DNA of 64,000 nt, taken from assembly GCA_913061235.1 (NCBI GenBank), contig CAJXTB010000008.1, positions 248,001 to 312,000 on the forward strand, read 5' to 3'. The notes beneath the pieces were generated by a model. It saw only the letters and a program-made list of their open reading frames with translations. It made no database searches and had not been told where the DNA came from. Made by a program: the position numbers and the translations under genes. The DNA comes from an uncultured Pseudomonadota bacterium (lineage in GTDB: Bacteria; Myxococcota_A; UBA796; GCA-2862545). Position 1 is the first letter of the stretch, and each line of letters begins with the position of its first letter. Below, piece by piece: positions 33,754 to 42,549 of this stretch.

Positions 33754-35253
33754 ATGCTCATGCTGCTGACCCTCATGGCCTGTTCAGGCGACGACTCTGG
33801 CATTGACACCACCGAAAATGCTGGCGGAGACTTCGATCTCACCGAGCTATTCCCGGCCAATGACGCCCTCGACGTGCCGCTGGACACCAACATCGTGGCC
33901 CAGTTCAACAAGGACCTGCGCGTAGGCGACATTGGCGTCGTTGGGCGCCGCAGCGTCTCCGGAATTGACGGCAACACACTCACCGCCGAGCTCTCCGAGC
34001 CACTCGACCTGTTGACGACCTACACCGTGCAGACACTCGGCATCACAAGTGTTGATGGTGACGCGTTCGCTGACATTCAGGCCTCGTTCACCTCTCGCGA
34101 TGGCACCTGGCAGGCCGCCGAGTCCATCGCCGGACAAACGGACACTACCCGCTACGCCGCCGCCGTCTCCGGGGAGACGACAGTCCTGTTCACAGCGGGC
34201 CCGGAAGGTATCGAAGTCCTCACGCTCACCGGCGGTATTCCAAGCGAACCCGTCGTTCTCGACCAAGGAGACGTGTCGTTTGACACCTGGCTCGTGGCAA
34301 ATGACGACGAGTCCGTCGCTGCATGGACCCACTACGGCGACGTCTTCATCTCGTCTACCAGTGCGGACGGCATCTGGTCAGCCCCACTTCCAATGCGTGT
34401 ACCCACCTTTGACGCACAGACGCCCACCGGCCTCGCCATCACAGACGACGGCACCGTTGCGGTGAGCTGGCGCGTAAACACCCTAAAGACCCAAGTCACC
34501 ACCCGCGTAGAGGGCGAGTGGTCCGCGCCAATCGACCTCGGCTGTGCCGCACAGGGCGAGTGCAGCAGCGTGAGCCTATCCGTTGACCACACCGGAGGGT
34601 TCAGCGCCATGATTCTCGCGACCACGGACGGTGGCCAACGCATTGAGACGAGCAGCTTCCGCAACAACGCGTGGACAGCCCCTCAGGTCCTCTTTGATGT
34701 CGACGGTGACATTGCAGAGCCGGTCGTCCACGTACAAGCCGATGAGACACTGGCGATGTGGCGCGTCACCAACAGCGAAGATGCCGGCCTGTACCAGAGC
34801 CGCTTGTCCGACGACAACACGTGGTCGGACGTCATTCAGGTCCGTGACGGCGACGGCATCACAAGCCTCGACATGGTCGCACTCGCTGACGGTAGCTGGA
34901 CTGCAGCGTGGATTGAGGTGCAGCCAGACAGCGAGGTCGACAGCACGACCCTGTGGGTCTCCGGCGTCGAAGACACCGCACTGACCGACCCGTTCCGCCT
35001 GATCGAGTCCACCACTGCCTTTGGCCAGGTAGACCTTCTTGCAGATGCAGGCGGCAACCTGCACCTGACCTGGACCGAGCTATCCGAGCCGGCCCGACTG
35101 CTGACCCGTCGATTCAACCACCGGACCGGATGGGACGATGCCGTGCAGCTCGGGACCGACACGGGCCCAGCACAGCTACTTACTCTTCCCGGCAACCGCA
35201 GCCACGCTGTGTTTATTGAGAGCGACCAGCTAACAACGGCGTTCTTCGAGTAG
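33754..35253 (+). CDS. Lipoprotein with Big_5-like domain and repeat propeller-like region
   Basis: A 499-residue lipoprotein (MLMLLTLMAC, the +1 Cys followed by SGDD). Residues about 25-125 look like a bacterial Ig-like Big_5 domain (LFPANDALDVPLDTNIVAQFNKDLRVG, TTYTVQTLGITSVDGD). The rest has at least six weakly similar stretches of about 50 residues with SWRVN, AAWIEVQ, LTWTELSE-type strands, which resemble propeller blades of sialidase/BNR type. No enzyme motif is visible. It ends at a hairpin shared with the convergent fibre-like gene. Confidence 0.8.
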   Translation: MLMLLTLMACSGDDSGIDTTENAGGDFDLTELFPANDALDVPLDTNIVAQFNKDLRVGDIGVVGRRSVSGIDGNTLTAELSEPLDLLTTYTVQTLGITSVDGDAFADIQASFTSRDGTWQAAESIAGQTDTTRYAAAVSGETTVLFTAGPEGIEVLTLTGGIPSEPVVLDQGDVSFDTWLVANDDESVAAWTHYGDVFISSTSADGIWSAPLPMRVPTFDAQTPTGLAITDDGTVAVSWRVNTLKTQVTTRVEGEWSAPIDLGCAAQGECSSVSLSVDHTGGFSAMILATTDGGQRIETSSFRNNAWTAPQVLFDVDGDIAEPVVHVQADETLAMWRVTNSEDAGLYQSRLSDDNTWSDVIQVRDGDGITSLDMVALADGSWTAAWIEVQPDSEVDSTTLWVSGVEDTALTDPFRLIESTTAFGQVDLLADAGGNLHLTWTELSEPARLLTRRFNHRTGWDDAVQLGTDTGPAQLLTLPGNRSHAVFIESDQLTTAFFE

Positions 35254-35276
35254 CAAGACCAGGGTGGGTCTGGCTA
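35251..35276. terminator. Hairpin containing the two opposed stop codons
   Basis: TAGCAAGACC (35251-35260), loop AGGGTG, GGTCTGGCTA (35267-35276): nine paired bases with one A-G mismatch. Both arms begin with the stop codon of the gene ending there, TAG for each strand. It can serve both genes, but lacks a T-run. Confidence 0.45.
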
Positions 35277-37079
35277 CAGAATCTCCTCGGCTTCAATCAC
35301 GAAGGGCGAGTTGTTCCATCCCGCATACCAGTCCACATGAGCCCCGCCCTCATGCGTGACGCGGATGGTGATGGTGTGCTCACCCGCGCCAATCGGACCG
35401 GAGGCGGTGGCTGAGCAATACCCAGTGATGGTCGCTGGCAGGTGATTGTTGTTTCGGACGCCGTTCGACCCGCCATAGGCGTGATTCCACCAACGCATCG
35501 CGGCGGGTTCGGCACACGGCTCTCCATCAATATAGGCTTCCCAGTAGCCGTAGCAGTAGCCAACGCACCGGCGAACATCTTGCCAGCTGACCCGCAGGTC
35601 ACTGTCTTGAAGTTCCTTGGTAAAGGTCAGCTCGCGACCGGTCAGGAATCCGTCGTCGCGACCGTCATTGCCCTGGCCGACCACACGGTGAATCGTTCGT
35701 GGCGCAGCAGAGTTTTCACTGACTTCGTCAGCAAGGGCAGACAAGTCCATCTGCACCGAGTCCACGTCAATCAGCGTGTCCAGCAGGTCGCTCTCGACAG
35801 AGTCAATACGGCCGGTATTGTCCGACGCAACCTCGTTGACGCCCGAGACAGTGCCATCCAAGTTGGCCAACTCTTCCAGCAAGACGTCTTGGTCGCTCTG
35901 AAGCGTGCTCAGAGCAGACTGAACATCCCCAATCTCGCCCTGTAGGTCCGACGTCGCGGACAACGCCTGCGACGCATCGGCAGAGACGTTCGACAACTCG
36001 CCACTAAGGACACCCAGCTCGCCCTGTAGGTCCGACGTCGCAGACAACGCCTGCGACGCGTCCGAAGAGACGTTCGACAGCTCGCCACTGAGCACACCCA
36101 GCTCACCCTGTAGGTCCGACGTCGCGGACAACGCCTGCGACGCGTCCGAAGAGACGTTCGACAGCTCGCCGCTGAGAACACTGACCTCGCCCTGTAGGTC
36201 CGAGCTCTGGTCCTGTAGCGAGGAGACCTGACCGTCCAGCTCGTCCGTTCGTGACTCCAGCTGTGCAAGAGCGTCTCCCTGCTCCAACAGCAGCGACTCG
36301 GTGCTGTCCAGCCGGCCTTCCGTACCAGTCAGCCCGTCTTGCACCTGCGACAGGTCCTCCACCACAGACACCAGGTCGGACGTCATGTCCCCCACGGTGT
36401 TGTCCAGATCTCCCACCATGCTCGTGGTCTCGTCCAGATCTTCTCGAAGCAGTTCCTGCTCTGTCGACACATCCGCAACCGAGCCGCTGAGCGAGTCTAG
36501 CTGCGTACCCAGCCCGCTGACGGTGCTCTGGGTCTGGCCCAGGTCTGCTGCGAGCGTTGCGGCAGTTCCTTCCAGCTCCATCCGCGCCGCAGCTTCCGCC
36601 GTCAGTCCGTCAGCAAGCGCCTGTCTGTCGGTCTGCGCAGACGCCAACGCCCCTTCCGCTTGGCCAATGGCCTCACCATTGCTGACCACGCCCGCGAGAG
36701 CCGTCTGAACGTCGGTATCCGAGCCGTACCCTTGCTCCAACACCCACACTTCCGTTGCGAAGCCTGCAGCCTCCAAGGCGTCGAGACGGTCGATATTCGT
36801 GCTCACCTCGTCGAGCAGAAGCGGGAGATCAAGCCCGACCTGTGCCTCCACCTCGGCATCCAGTTCATCCACATCCACCGCCAGCGCAGCGAGGTCTGAG
36901 TCCGACGTCTGCTGAGCCACTTGGGTCTCGGCGAGTGCCGCCTCCATGGCTTCAAGACGCACCGTCAGCTCGTCGACCTCGGCCTGCAGGCCAACGTTGT
37001 CCGACTCCAGCGACGCAATGTCCCCTCCACGACACGCGGCGAAGGGAAGCAGGGCAAGAACGAGTAGTGGGCGAATCAT
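35274..37079 (-). CDS. Coiled-coil fibre-like lipoprotein B with 28-residue tandem repeats
   Basis: A 601-residue lipoprotein (MIRPLLVLALLPFAAC) with a long heptad-type helix up to about residue 455 and a beta-rich, Cys-containing head (RTIHRVVGQGNDGRDDG, LTFTKELQDSDLRVSWQDV, WWNHAYGGSNGVRNNN). The stalk includes three nearly identical 28-residue units around DLQGELGVLSGELSNVS and SDASQALSATS, encoded by 84-bp tandem DNA. Same plan as the lipoprotein at 25525-27189, including a tip phrase FTKEL/FTKQL followed by a D-V or V-E strand. An extra 'two-lipoproteins' adhesion or envelope role is an inference. SD GGAG is present. Confidence 0.87.
   Translation of the reverse strand: MIRPLLVLALLPFAACRGGDIASLESDNVGLQAEVDELTVRLEAMEAALAETQVAQQTSDSDLAALAVDVDELDAEVEAQVGLDLPLLLDEVSTNIDRLDALEAAGFATEVWVLEQGYGSDTDVQTALAGVVSNGEAIGQAEGALASAQTDRQALADGLTAEAAARMELEGTAATLAADLGQTQSTVSGLGTQLDSLSGSVADVSTEQELLREDLDETTSMVGDLDNTVGDMTSDLVSVVEDLSQVQDGLTGTEGRLDSTESLLLEQGDALAQLESRTDELDGQVSSLQDQSSDLQGEVSVLSGELSNVSSDASQALSATSDLQGELGVLSGELSNVSSDASQALSATSDLQGELGVLSGELSNVSADASQALSATSDLQGEIGDVQSALSTLQSDQDVLLEELANLDGTVSGVNEVASDNTGRIDSVESDLLDTLIDVDSVQMDLSALADEVSENSAAPRTIHRVVGQGNDGRDDGFLTGRELTFTKELQDSDLRVSWQDVRRCVGYCYGYWEAYIDGEPCAEPAAMRWWNHAYGGSNGVRNNNHLPATITGYCSATASGPIGAGEHTITIRVTHEGGAHVDWYAGWNNSPFVIEAEEIL
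35941..36192. repeat. Three tandem 84-bp repeats in the stalk of the fibre-like lipoprotein
   Basis: Units begin with tgtaggtccgacgtcg at 35941, 36025 and 36109 and again (partial) at 36193, exactly 84 bases apart. 84 bases are 28 codons or four heptads, so copy-number change would keep both reading frame and coiled-coil phase. Units differ by a few bases. Confidence 0.9.
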
Positions 37080-37150
37080 GGCAACTCCTGGGGCACGGAT
37101 TGTACACCAGAAAACCAGCCTAATTGCTCACAATTCGCGGCGTCTTCTCG

Positions 37151-38476
37151 CTAAAGCGTGAACGGCAGCGCCTTGACCAACATGCCCGGCACACGAATCG
37201 AGTCGGTGCTGCGCGAGCCGTAGGTCGATGCACTGGGCAAGAAGGCCGTCTCGGCACCAATCGCTTCAAGGTCGTTTCCGAACAGCTTGATGAGCGAGGC
37301 ATCAAAGCGCATGACGCTCAATGGTGCCACGAGCTTGCCATCCTCTACCCAGAACGTCGCGAATCGCGTCATGCCGGTCACGCGAGCCGAGTTGCGGTCA
37401 CTGTAGTTGAGGTACCACAAGTTGCTGACCCAGATGCCGGTTCCCAGGGCCGCAAGCGCCTCTTCGGTCGGTAGATCACCGGGGGCCATCACCAACGACG
37501 ACGGCGTCTCGCGTGCCGAAGCGCCATTCGCGACCACACCGTACTCAGCGGAAGACCGCGGACTCACCAGCTTTCCTGCCAGCTTTCCGTCAGCGACGAG
37601 GACCACTTGGTCGGGCTTGACAAAGCCAGCCGACTGAAAGGCCGGGCCCAGTCCACCAACGGTGTCTTCGGTCAGGCGAACGCGGGAGTCCAGCGACACT
37701 TCGCCGCTCGCGAGGCGCTGCAGACAGCTCGCTCCCATCTGGTGGGCGCGCTCACTGAACCCGTCCATGCTCATCAATTCCAATAGCTCTGCGACGGCGG
37801 CCGGGGCCAACCACGCGCGGTAGCTTCCAGGCTCAACGGTCCGAGAAGGCTGGTCCAAGGCCACAAGCTGCTGCTTGGCAACGGCCACACTGCTCGTGAG
37901 CTCGGCGCGGTCCCAAGACGTGCCACCAATGCTGCTCTTGACGGCCTTATCCGCACTGTGAACCAACGAATAGTCCAGCAACAGGCTGCCGGAATCAAAC
38001 CAGTTCCGCTGACCATGGTGGTTGGCAAATGCCCGCCACAGCGTGCCGCCAGCGTAGATGCCTACAAGGTCGGTACCTTGGCCCTCTTCACACACCGCAT
38101 CGACCACCGATTCGGCACTCGGGATGTCTGTTGGGGTGCTCTGAAACGTGGGACAGACCTCTTCGGACAGCAGCAAGTGTGGGTCTTCGGGGACCTGTGA
38201 CAACAACGCCAGCACGGTAGCGATGCTCTCGCTGAGCCGGGCCTTGTCGGTCTCCGCATTGCCAGACAAGGTGAGCTGGGCGGTGGTGTGACGCTTGCCA
38301 TCAATGAGACGTAGCGCGGCATCACCCTGCTGAACCGTGCCTGGTTGGCGCACCTTGGCGTGATTGAAGCGCACAAAGTCGCTCTGTTCGCCAGAGGCAT
38401 TCAGGGTGAACCCAATGCCCGCAGGCAGGGCGTTGGCAACGTGGTCGACGAGGACGCCGAAGGACTGCTGGTTCAT
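37151..38476 (-). CDS. pmbA: TldE/PmbA-like metalloprotease subunit
   Basis: A 441-residue protein of the PmbA/TldE branch of the TldD family. It has LSGNAETDKARLSESIATVLALL near residue 75, and the DSGSLLLDYSL and GTSWDRAEL blocks, but lacks the H-E-x-x-x-H of TldD. In E. coli TldD and TldE (PmbA) form one heterodimer that processes unfolded peptides, such as microcin B17. Its start overlaps the TldD stop by 4 bases (ATGA). No precursor peptide is seen around it. Fits the known two-gene arrangement. Confidence 0.9.
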   Translation of the reverse strand: MNQQSFGVLVDHVANALPAGIGFTLNASGEQSDFVRFNHAKVRQPGTVQQGDAALRLIDGKRHTTAQLTLSGNAETDKARLSESIATVLALLSQVPEDPHLLLSEEVCPTFQSTPTDIPSAESVVDAVCEEGQGTDLVGIYAGGTLWRAFANHHGQRNWFDSGSLLLDYSLVHSADKAVKSSIGGTSWDRAELTSSVAVAKQQLVALDQPSRTVEPGSYRAWLAPAAVAELLELMSMDGFSERAHQMGASCLQRLASGEVSLDSRVRLTEDTVGGLGPAFQSAGFVKPDQVVLVADGKLAGKLVSPRSSAEYGVVANGASARETPSSLVMAPGDLPTEEALAALGTGIWVSNLWYLNYSDRNSARVTGMTRFATFWVEDGKLVAPLSVMRFDASLIKLFGNDLEAIGAETAFLPSASTYGSRSTDSIRVPGMLVKALPFTL

Positions 38477-39915
38477 GCTTCACCTCCAAAGACTGAGATA
38501 TTGGTGAAGTGGCAGGCCGGGCTCGCATGACCGACGCCAATGACTTGGTTCGGCTCACCCTTTCCGCAGTACGGCGTGCCGAGGACCTCGTAGGTGCTGC
38601 GGTCTCCAACCGTGGCCAAGTTGCGCCAGAAGCTCGCACTGATGCCGCGGTAGTTCGGGTTCTTCACCACGCCGCGAAGCTCACCGTCCACAATCTCACG
38701 ACCAAATTCGCAGCCAAACTGGAACTTGTTTCGCGAGTCATCAATGGACCACGACAGGTTCGTCTGCATGTAGATGCCACGCTCCACACCACCAATGAGC
38801 GCGTCTAGGGACGTGTCGCCCGGCTCAACGTTGAGGTTGGCCATGCGGTCGATAGGCGGACGGTTCCAGCTCGACGCGCGGCTGTTGGCAACACCGTTGA
38901 TGCCAGCGCGGGCCTGGGAAATGGCGCCGCCGAGTGGGCGCTTGAGCAGACCATTCTCAATGAGCAAGACGCGCTCGCCCTTGGTGCCGTCGTCGTCCCA
39001 TCCGTATCCCGCGAACTCTCCTGGTTCGTCCGGCGCAAAGCTGACATTCAGAACCTCGGAGCCGTACTGGTAGCTGCCGAACATGTCCATGGTCACAAAG
39101 CTGGTGCCCGCGTAGTTGCGCTCGTCACCGAGGATACGGTCGAGCTCAATGGGATGGCCGATGGACTCATGGATCTGAAGCATCATCTGGTCAGGTGCCA
39201 AGATGATGTCCATCTCTCCAGTCGGGCAGTCTGGCGCGTCCAGCAGCTGCAGCGCTTCATCGCGGATGCGGACAGCGGTCTCTTCGAACGCGAATGCGTC
39301 CAAGATCTCCGCACCGCCCTGCCGGCTAGCGCCGCGAAGACCGCCCAAAGTACGGCGCTGGCTGTGGCCGTCCTTCAGCGTGAACACCTCAATCTCAGGG
39401 GTCATCGCCACGGCAGACTGCCGAACTTCTCCGCCAGCAGACGTCAGGTACAAGGTCTCAGTGACCGACGACAAGACGCTCGCTTCACGCATGGAGATGT
39501 TGTCGCGACCGCCAGCAGCAGCACACGCCCGCTTGAGACGGTCCAGGCGTTCAGACAGTGCAAGCGCATCCCAAGACGTGGTCATGGGACCGCGCCACTC
39601 GCCCTTCGGCGCCGGCATGGTCAAGGTGCGCGTATCAATCACGGAGACCGCGCCAACGGCCTTCGCCCACTGACGCGCACGCTCAATCGCCGCTCGCAGG
39701 CCAGAGGCAGACAGGTCAGCCGTTGCGGCGTACCCGAGCCCACCATTCTCGTGGACGGTCACCATCACGCCAACATCATGAGCGAGCACTGGTGCTTGAA
39801 CCACGTCATCGCGCACAGTCAGGAGCGTCTCACGCTTGTCCATCCAGCGCAGCGACACATGGTCCGGTCCTGCGGGCAAAGCCGCGCGAAAGGTTTGAAT
39901 GAGAGCGTCAGACAT
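38473..39915 (-). CDS. tldD: TldD-like metalloprotease catalytic subunit
   Basis: A 480-residue TldD. The zinc site HESIGH (249-254, HExxxH) sits in MMLQIHESIGHPIELDRILGDE, followed by FGSYQYGSEVLNV and the family block GGVERGIYMQTNLSWSIDDSRNKFQFGCEFG. The start at 39915 is preceded by GGAGG at the right distance; the frame extends to 39984 but without a start of equal quality. Coupled to the TldE-like gene by a 4-base overlap. Partnered heterodimer in the cytoplasm; substrate unknown here. Confidence 0.93.
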   Translation of the reverse strand: MSDALIQTFRAALPAGPDHVSLRWMDKRETLLTVRDDVVQAPVLAHDVGVMVTVHENGGLGYAATADLSASGLRAAIERARQWAKAVGAVSVIDTRTLTMPAPKGEWRGPMTTSWDALALSERLDRLKRACAAAGGRDNISMREASVLSSVTETLYLTSAGGEVRQSAVAMTPEIEVFTLKDGHSQRRTLGGLRGASRQGGAEILDAFAFEETAVRIRDEALQLLDAPDCPTGEMDIILAPDQMMLQIHESIGHPIELDRILGDERNYAGTSFVTMDMFGSYQYGSEVLNVSFAPDEPGEFAGYGWDDDGTKGERVLLIENGLLKRPLGGAISQARAGINGVANSRASSWNRPPIDRMANLNVEPGDTSLDALIGGVERGIYMQTNLSWSIDDSRNKFQFGCEFGREIVDGELRGVVKNPNYRGISASFWRNLATVGDRSTYEVLGTPYCGKGEPNQVIGVGHASPACHFTNISVFGGEA

Positions 39916-40011
39916 CAGGACCTCCGAGAGCCGCGCTCTTAGCCCAACAGCTGTGGGGATGGCGAAAATCGATCGGTGGCCCACTACACTGAGCCAGTCA
40001 AAAGCGAGCCC

Positions 40012-41172
40012 ATGGCATACACTGCCGCCATGCTACTTCTGCTCGCTTCTCTGACCTTCGCGCAAGACGCTCCACCGCTGATTGACGCGCTTCCGCCACC
40101 TCCCCCCGCCCCGACCTGCGCGCCAGGGCAGGACCCCACCGGTCCATGGCCCACGGCGATTATCGACACCGTCGCGGCCGAGGCCCTCAACGCCCACTTG
40201 TTTCCAGCGGACATCGACTGGACCACAAAAGAGCGAGCGGGCGTGCGGACAGACGGCGCAGTGGTCATCCACAACGGCACGGTCATCTATGAGGCCTACG
40301 GCCCGGGATGGGACGCAGACAAGCGCCATCTGACGTGGTCTGCGAGCAAGACTGTGATGGCTGCCCTCACTGGTGTCGCCGTCCACCAAGGTGCGCTGTC
40401 GGTCGATGACAGCATCTGCGACCACATCGCAGTCACGGACGACGCCGCTTGTGCCATCACCGTCCAGAACCTGCTCGAGATGAGCAGCGGATTCGACTGG
40501 CGCGAGACCTACGAAGGCGTCTCCCCGACCGCATCCAGCGTGCTCGGCATGCTGTACGGCGAAGGCCAGTCCGACATGGCCGGCTTTGTCACGGGGCACC
40601 CACTACGCGCAGCTCCAGGAACAGACTGGTCGTACTCTTCGGGGGACACCAACGTGCTCTCAGCGGTTGTCGGCAGCGCGTTGGCAGAGTCCAACGGTGA
40701 GTTCTACCCATGGACCGCCCTGTTCGACCGCTTGGCCATGCGTCCGACCTGGGAGCGCGATGGCTCCGGCACCTTCGTTGGCTCGTCGTACCTGTGGGCC
40801 ACGCCCCGCGACATGGGTCGCTTTGGTACCTTCTTGCTTCACGATGGCTGCTGGCTCGGCACCGAAATCCTGCCCCGTGACTGGGTAACGTCCATGTCCG
40901 CACTCAACGGCGTGGTGACCACAGCCGCAGCCGACGACGACCGCGCCTACGGCTGGCAGACCTGGCTCAACGTTCCCACCCCCACGGCCACCGAACGCCG
41001 CTGGCCCAACGCGCCAAGCAGCGCCTACGCCGCAATGGGTCACTGGGGCCAGAGCATCACCGTGCTGCCGGAACACAACATGGTCATTGTGCGCATGGCA
41101 GACGACCGCGACCACTCCTACGACCACGGCACCACGTTGGCCCTGGCCATCGCACTAGTGGAGGCCCCATGA
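40012..41172 (+). CDS. Secreted beta-lactamase-family serine hydrolase
   Basis: A 386-residue protein with signal peptide (MAYTAAMLLLLASLTFAQ) and a penicillin-binding/esterase fold of the class C type. SASK at 110-113 is the SxxK nucleophile and base motif, DWSYSSGDTN is the Y-x-S motif, and GHWGQ is near the third motif position. A Pro-rich linker lies at 28-34. The family includes esterases, D-amino-peptidases and beta-lactamases; which one is not clear. The next gene overlaps it by 4 bases (ATGA). Confidence 0.87.
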   Translation: MAYTAAMLLLLASLTFAQDAPPLIDALPPPPPAPTCAPGQDPTGPWPTAIIDTVAAEALNAHLFPADIDWTTKERAGVRTDGAVVIHNGTVIYEAYGPGWDADKRHLTWSASKTVMAALTGVAVHQGALSVDDSICDHIAVTDDAACAITVQNLLEMSSGFDWRETYEGVSPTASSVLGMLYGEGQSDMAGFVTGHPLRAAPGTDWSYSSGDTNVLSAVVGSALAESNGEFYPWTALFDRLAMRPTWERDGSGTFVGSSYLWATPRDMGRFGTFLLHDGCWLGTEILPRDWVTSMSALNGVVTTAAADDDRAYGWQTWLNVPTPTATERRWPNAPSSAYAAMGHWGQSITVLPEHNMVIVRMADDRDHSYDHGTTLALAIALVEAP

Positions 41173-41483
41173 ACCGCACCATCCTGACCGTCATGCTCAC
41201 CGCACTCCTTGCTGGATGCGGCGGTAACAAAGACATCCGAACCTACGATAACTCCCTGTTTCAGCTTGCTTCTGGCTTTGCGGCCAAGGAGATCTGTAGC
41301 TGTGTCTTCGTGGCCGAACGAGACGAAGAGACGTGCGACGAGTGGACACGGGTCAGCCCCAATGTTGCCGGACACCACATCGACTACAACGCAAAGACCG
41401 TGCGCTCACGCTCCCTCGGCATGGGAAAGACCCTCGCTCGCTACGTAGATGCACAGACGGGCTGTGTCATCGACCGCGAGTAA
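41169..41483 (+). CDS. Small lipoprotein, Cys-containing
   Basis: A 104-residue protein with lipoprotein signal MNRTILTVMLTALLAGC (lipobox LAGC) and a mature part of about 87 residues with CSCVF, TCDEW and a C-terminal TGCVIDRE. Ends 17 bases inside the convergent arrestin-like gene. Starts in a 4-base overlap with the serine hydrolase. I do not recognise a family; the Cys pattern suggests a small folded periplasmic domain. Confidence 0.78.
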   Translation: MNRTILTVMLTALLAGCGGNKDIRTYDNSLFQLASGFAAKEICSCVFVAERDEETCDEWTRVSPNVAGHHIDYNAKTVRSRSLGMGKTLARYVDAQTGCVIDRE

Positions 41484-42528
41484 GGTTGGTCGGAACCACC
41501 TTCACATGGACTGACTGCTCGGGGTCAAAGACACCAGGGCAGTCCACCACCCCTACGAGCTGGTACGACACCGAGTTCTGGATTGCGGCGAACGACAGTC
41601 CCACCGCGTCCGGAATGGTGAGCGTGCCAGAGAAGGTGACCGGGCGACGCGCCTGAAGCGTGCCGGCGTGGTTCAACACGACGGAAGCAAGCGTCTCTTT
41701 GTGCGAGTGGGTCTTCTTCTTGGTTCCCGAACCGCTGACTGCCACCTCGGCCAAGCGAAGCTCCACACGAACTTCCTCGGCCAACAGGTCAGAGCGGGGC
41801 GTGATCTCCAGCCGCACGTCGACCGTCTCGCCGGGACTGACGGTGTCGGAAACCGTGATCTCAAAGACGGAGATGCGACGACGCGCCATGATGCGGATGA
41901 ATGCCGGCCGCACGACTCGGTAGCCAACGTAGGTAAATATCGTTCCCATGCCTGCGGTGATGACCGCCGGGAACAAGTTCGCGAGGCCGGGTTGTCCAAC
42001 GCACGCCAACAAGAACCCAAGCGACAGTGGGCCGACAATGAGCGCAGGCACAAAGATGAACAGACTGCCAACAACCAGCGTCGCCACATCTCCCAAGCCG
42101 TTGGAACCCCTGCGAGACAACGACGCCGGTCCATGGTCCACCGAGTGCAACGGCTCGACTCCAGGCACCACCACGATGGTGGTCTCTGTCTTCGGGTCGA
42201 ATGCCCACGGCAGGTCCGCATTCGCCCGAACACGCCACCCGAGTGAGACCACCGTCCCCTCGTAGGAGAACGGACCCGGCGGAACGGTCAGTGTGAACGG
42301 GTACAGGCCCTTTTCGCCAGCAACCAAGTCGCCATCGAACACAACAACGGTCTGCACCGCTCCCGTCTTTCGGTTTCCCCGCCCGTGGGTGTACCACTCC
42401 AAGGTGACGGTCAGAGCACGACAGCGGCAGGACCTGTTGACGGTGACGCCTACGAATCCCTCAATGAGCTGATCGGGTACAAACGGGCCCGGCGTCCCGA
42501 GGACAACTTCGAGTTCGGCCTTGGTCAA
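41467..42528 (-). CDS. Arrestin/Spo0M-like beta-sandwich membrane protein
   Basis: A 353-residue protein. Residues 1-125 look like an arrestin-type N-lobe (GPFVPDQLIEGFVGVTVNR, GLYPFTLTVPPGPFSYEG, SLGWRVRANADLPW); 155-210 hold two or three membrane helices (FIFVPALIVGPLSLGFLLAC); and 220-350 are a second beta lobe (ISVFEITVSDTVSPGETVDVRLEITP). The start is a TTG at 42528 with GGAGG five bases before it, a strong site for a rare codon. It lies 21 bases downstream of the methyltransferase gene on the same strand. The arrestin resemblance is by pattern only. Confidence 0.75.
   Translation of the reverse strand: MTKAELEVVLGTPGPFVPDQLIEGFVGVTVNRSCRCRALTVTLEWYTHGRGNRKTGAVQTVVVFDGDLVAGEKGLYPFTLTVPPGPFSYEGTVVSLGWRVRANADLPWAFDPKTETTIVVVPGVEPLHSVDHGPASLSRRGSNGLGDVATLVVGSLFIFVPALIVGPLSLGFLLACVGQPGLANLFPAVITAGMGTIFTYVGYRVVRPAFIRIMARRRISVFEITVSDTVSPGETVDVRLEITPRSDLLAEEVRVELRLAEVAVSGSGTKKKTHSHKETLASVVLNHAGTLQARRPVTFSGTLTIPDAVGLSFAAIQNSVSYQLVGVVDCPGVFDPEQSVHVKVVPTNLTRGR
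41471..41492. terminator. Weak hairpin around the small lipoprotein stop
   Basis: CGACC (41471-41475) and GGTCG (41488-41492) with a 12-base loop that contains the TAA of the small lipoprotein gene. The junction is a 17-base gene overlap. Only 5 bp, so this could be chance. Confidence 0.25.
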
Positions 42529-42549
42529 CGCGACCTCCAGATCCCGACT

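Noticed and set aside
35941-36192. Possible CRISPR-like repeats
   Set aside because: Units are contiguous (no spacers), in frame and part of a coiled-coil gene.
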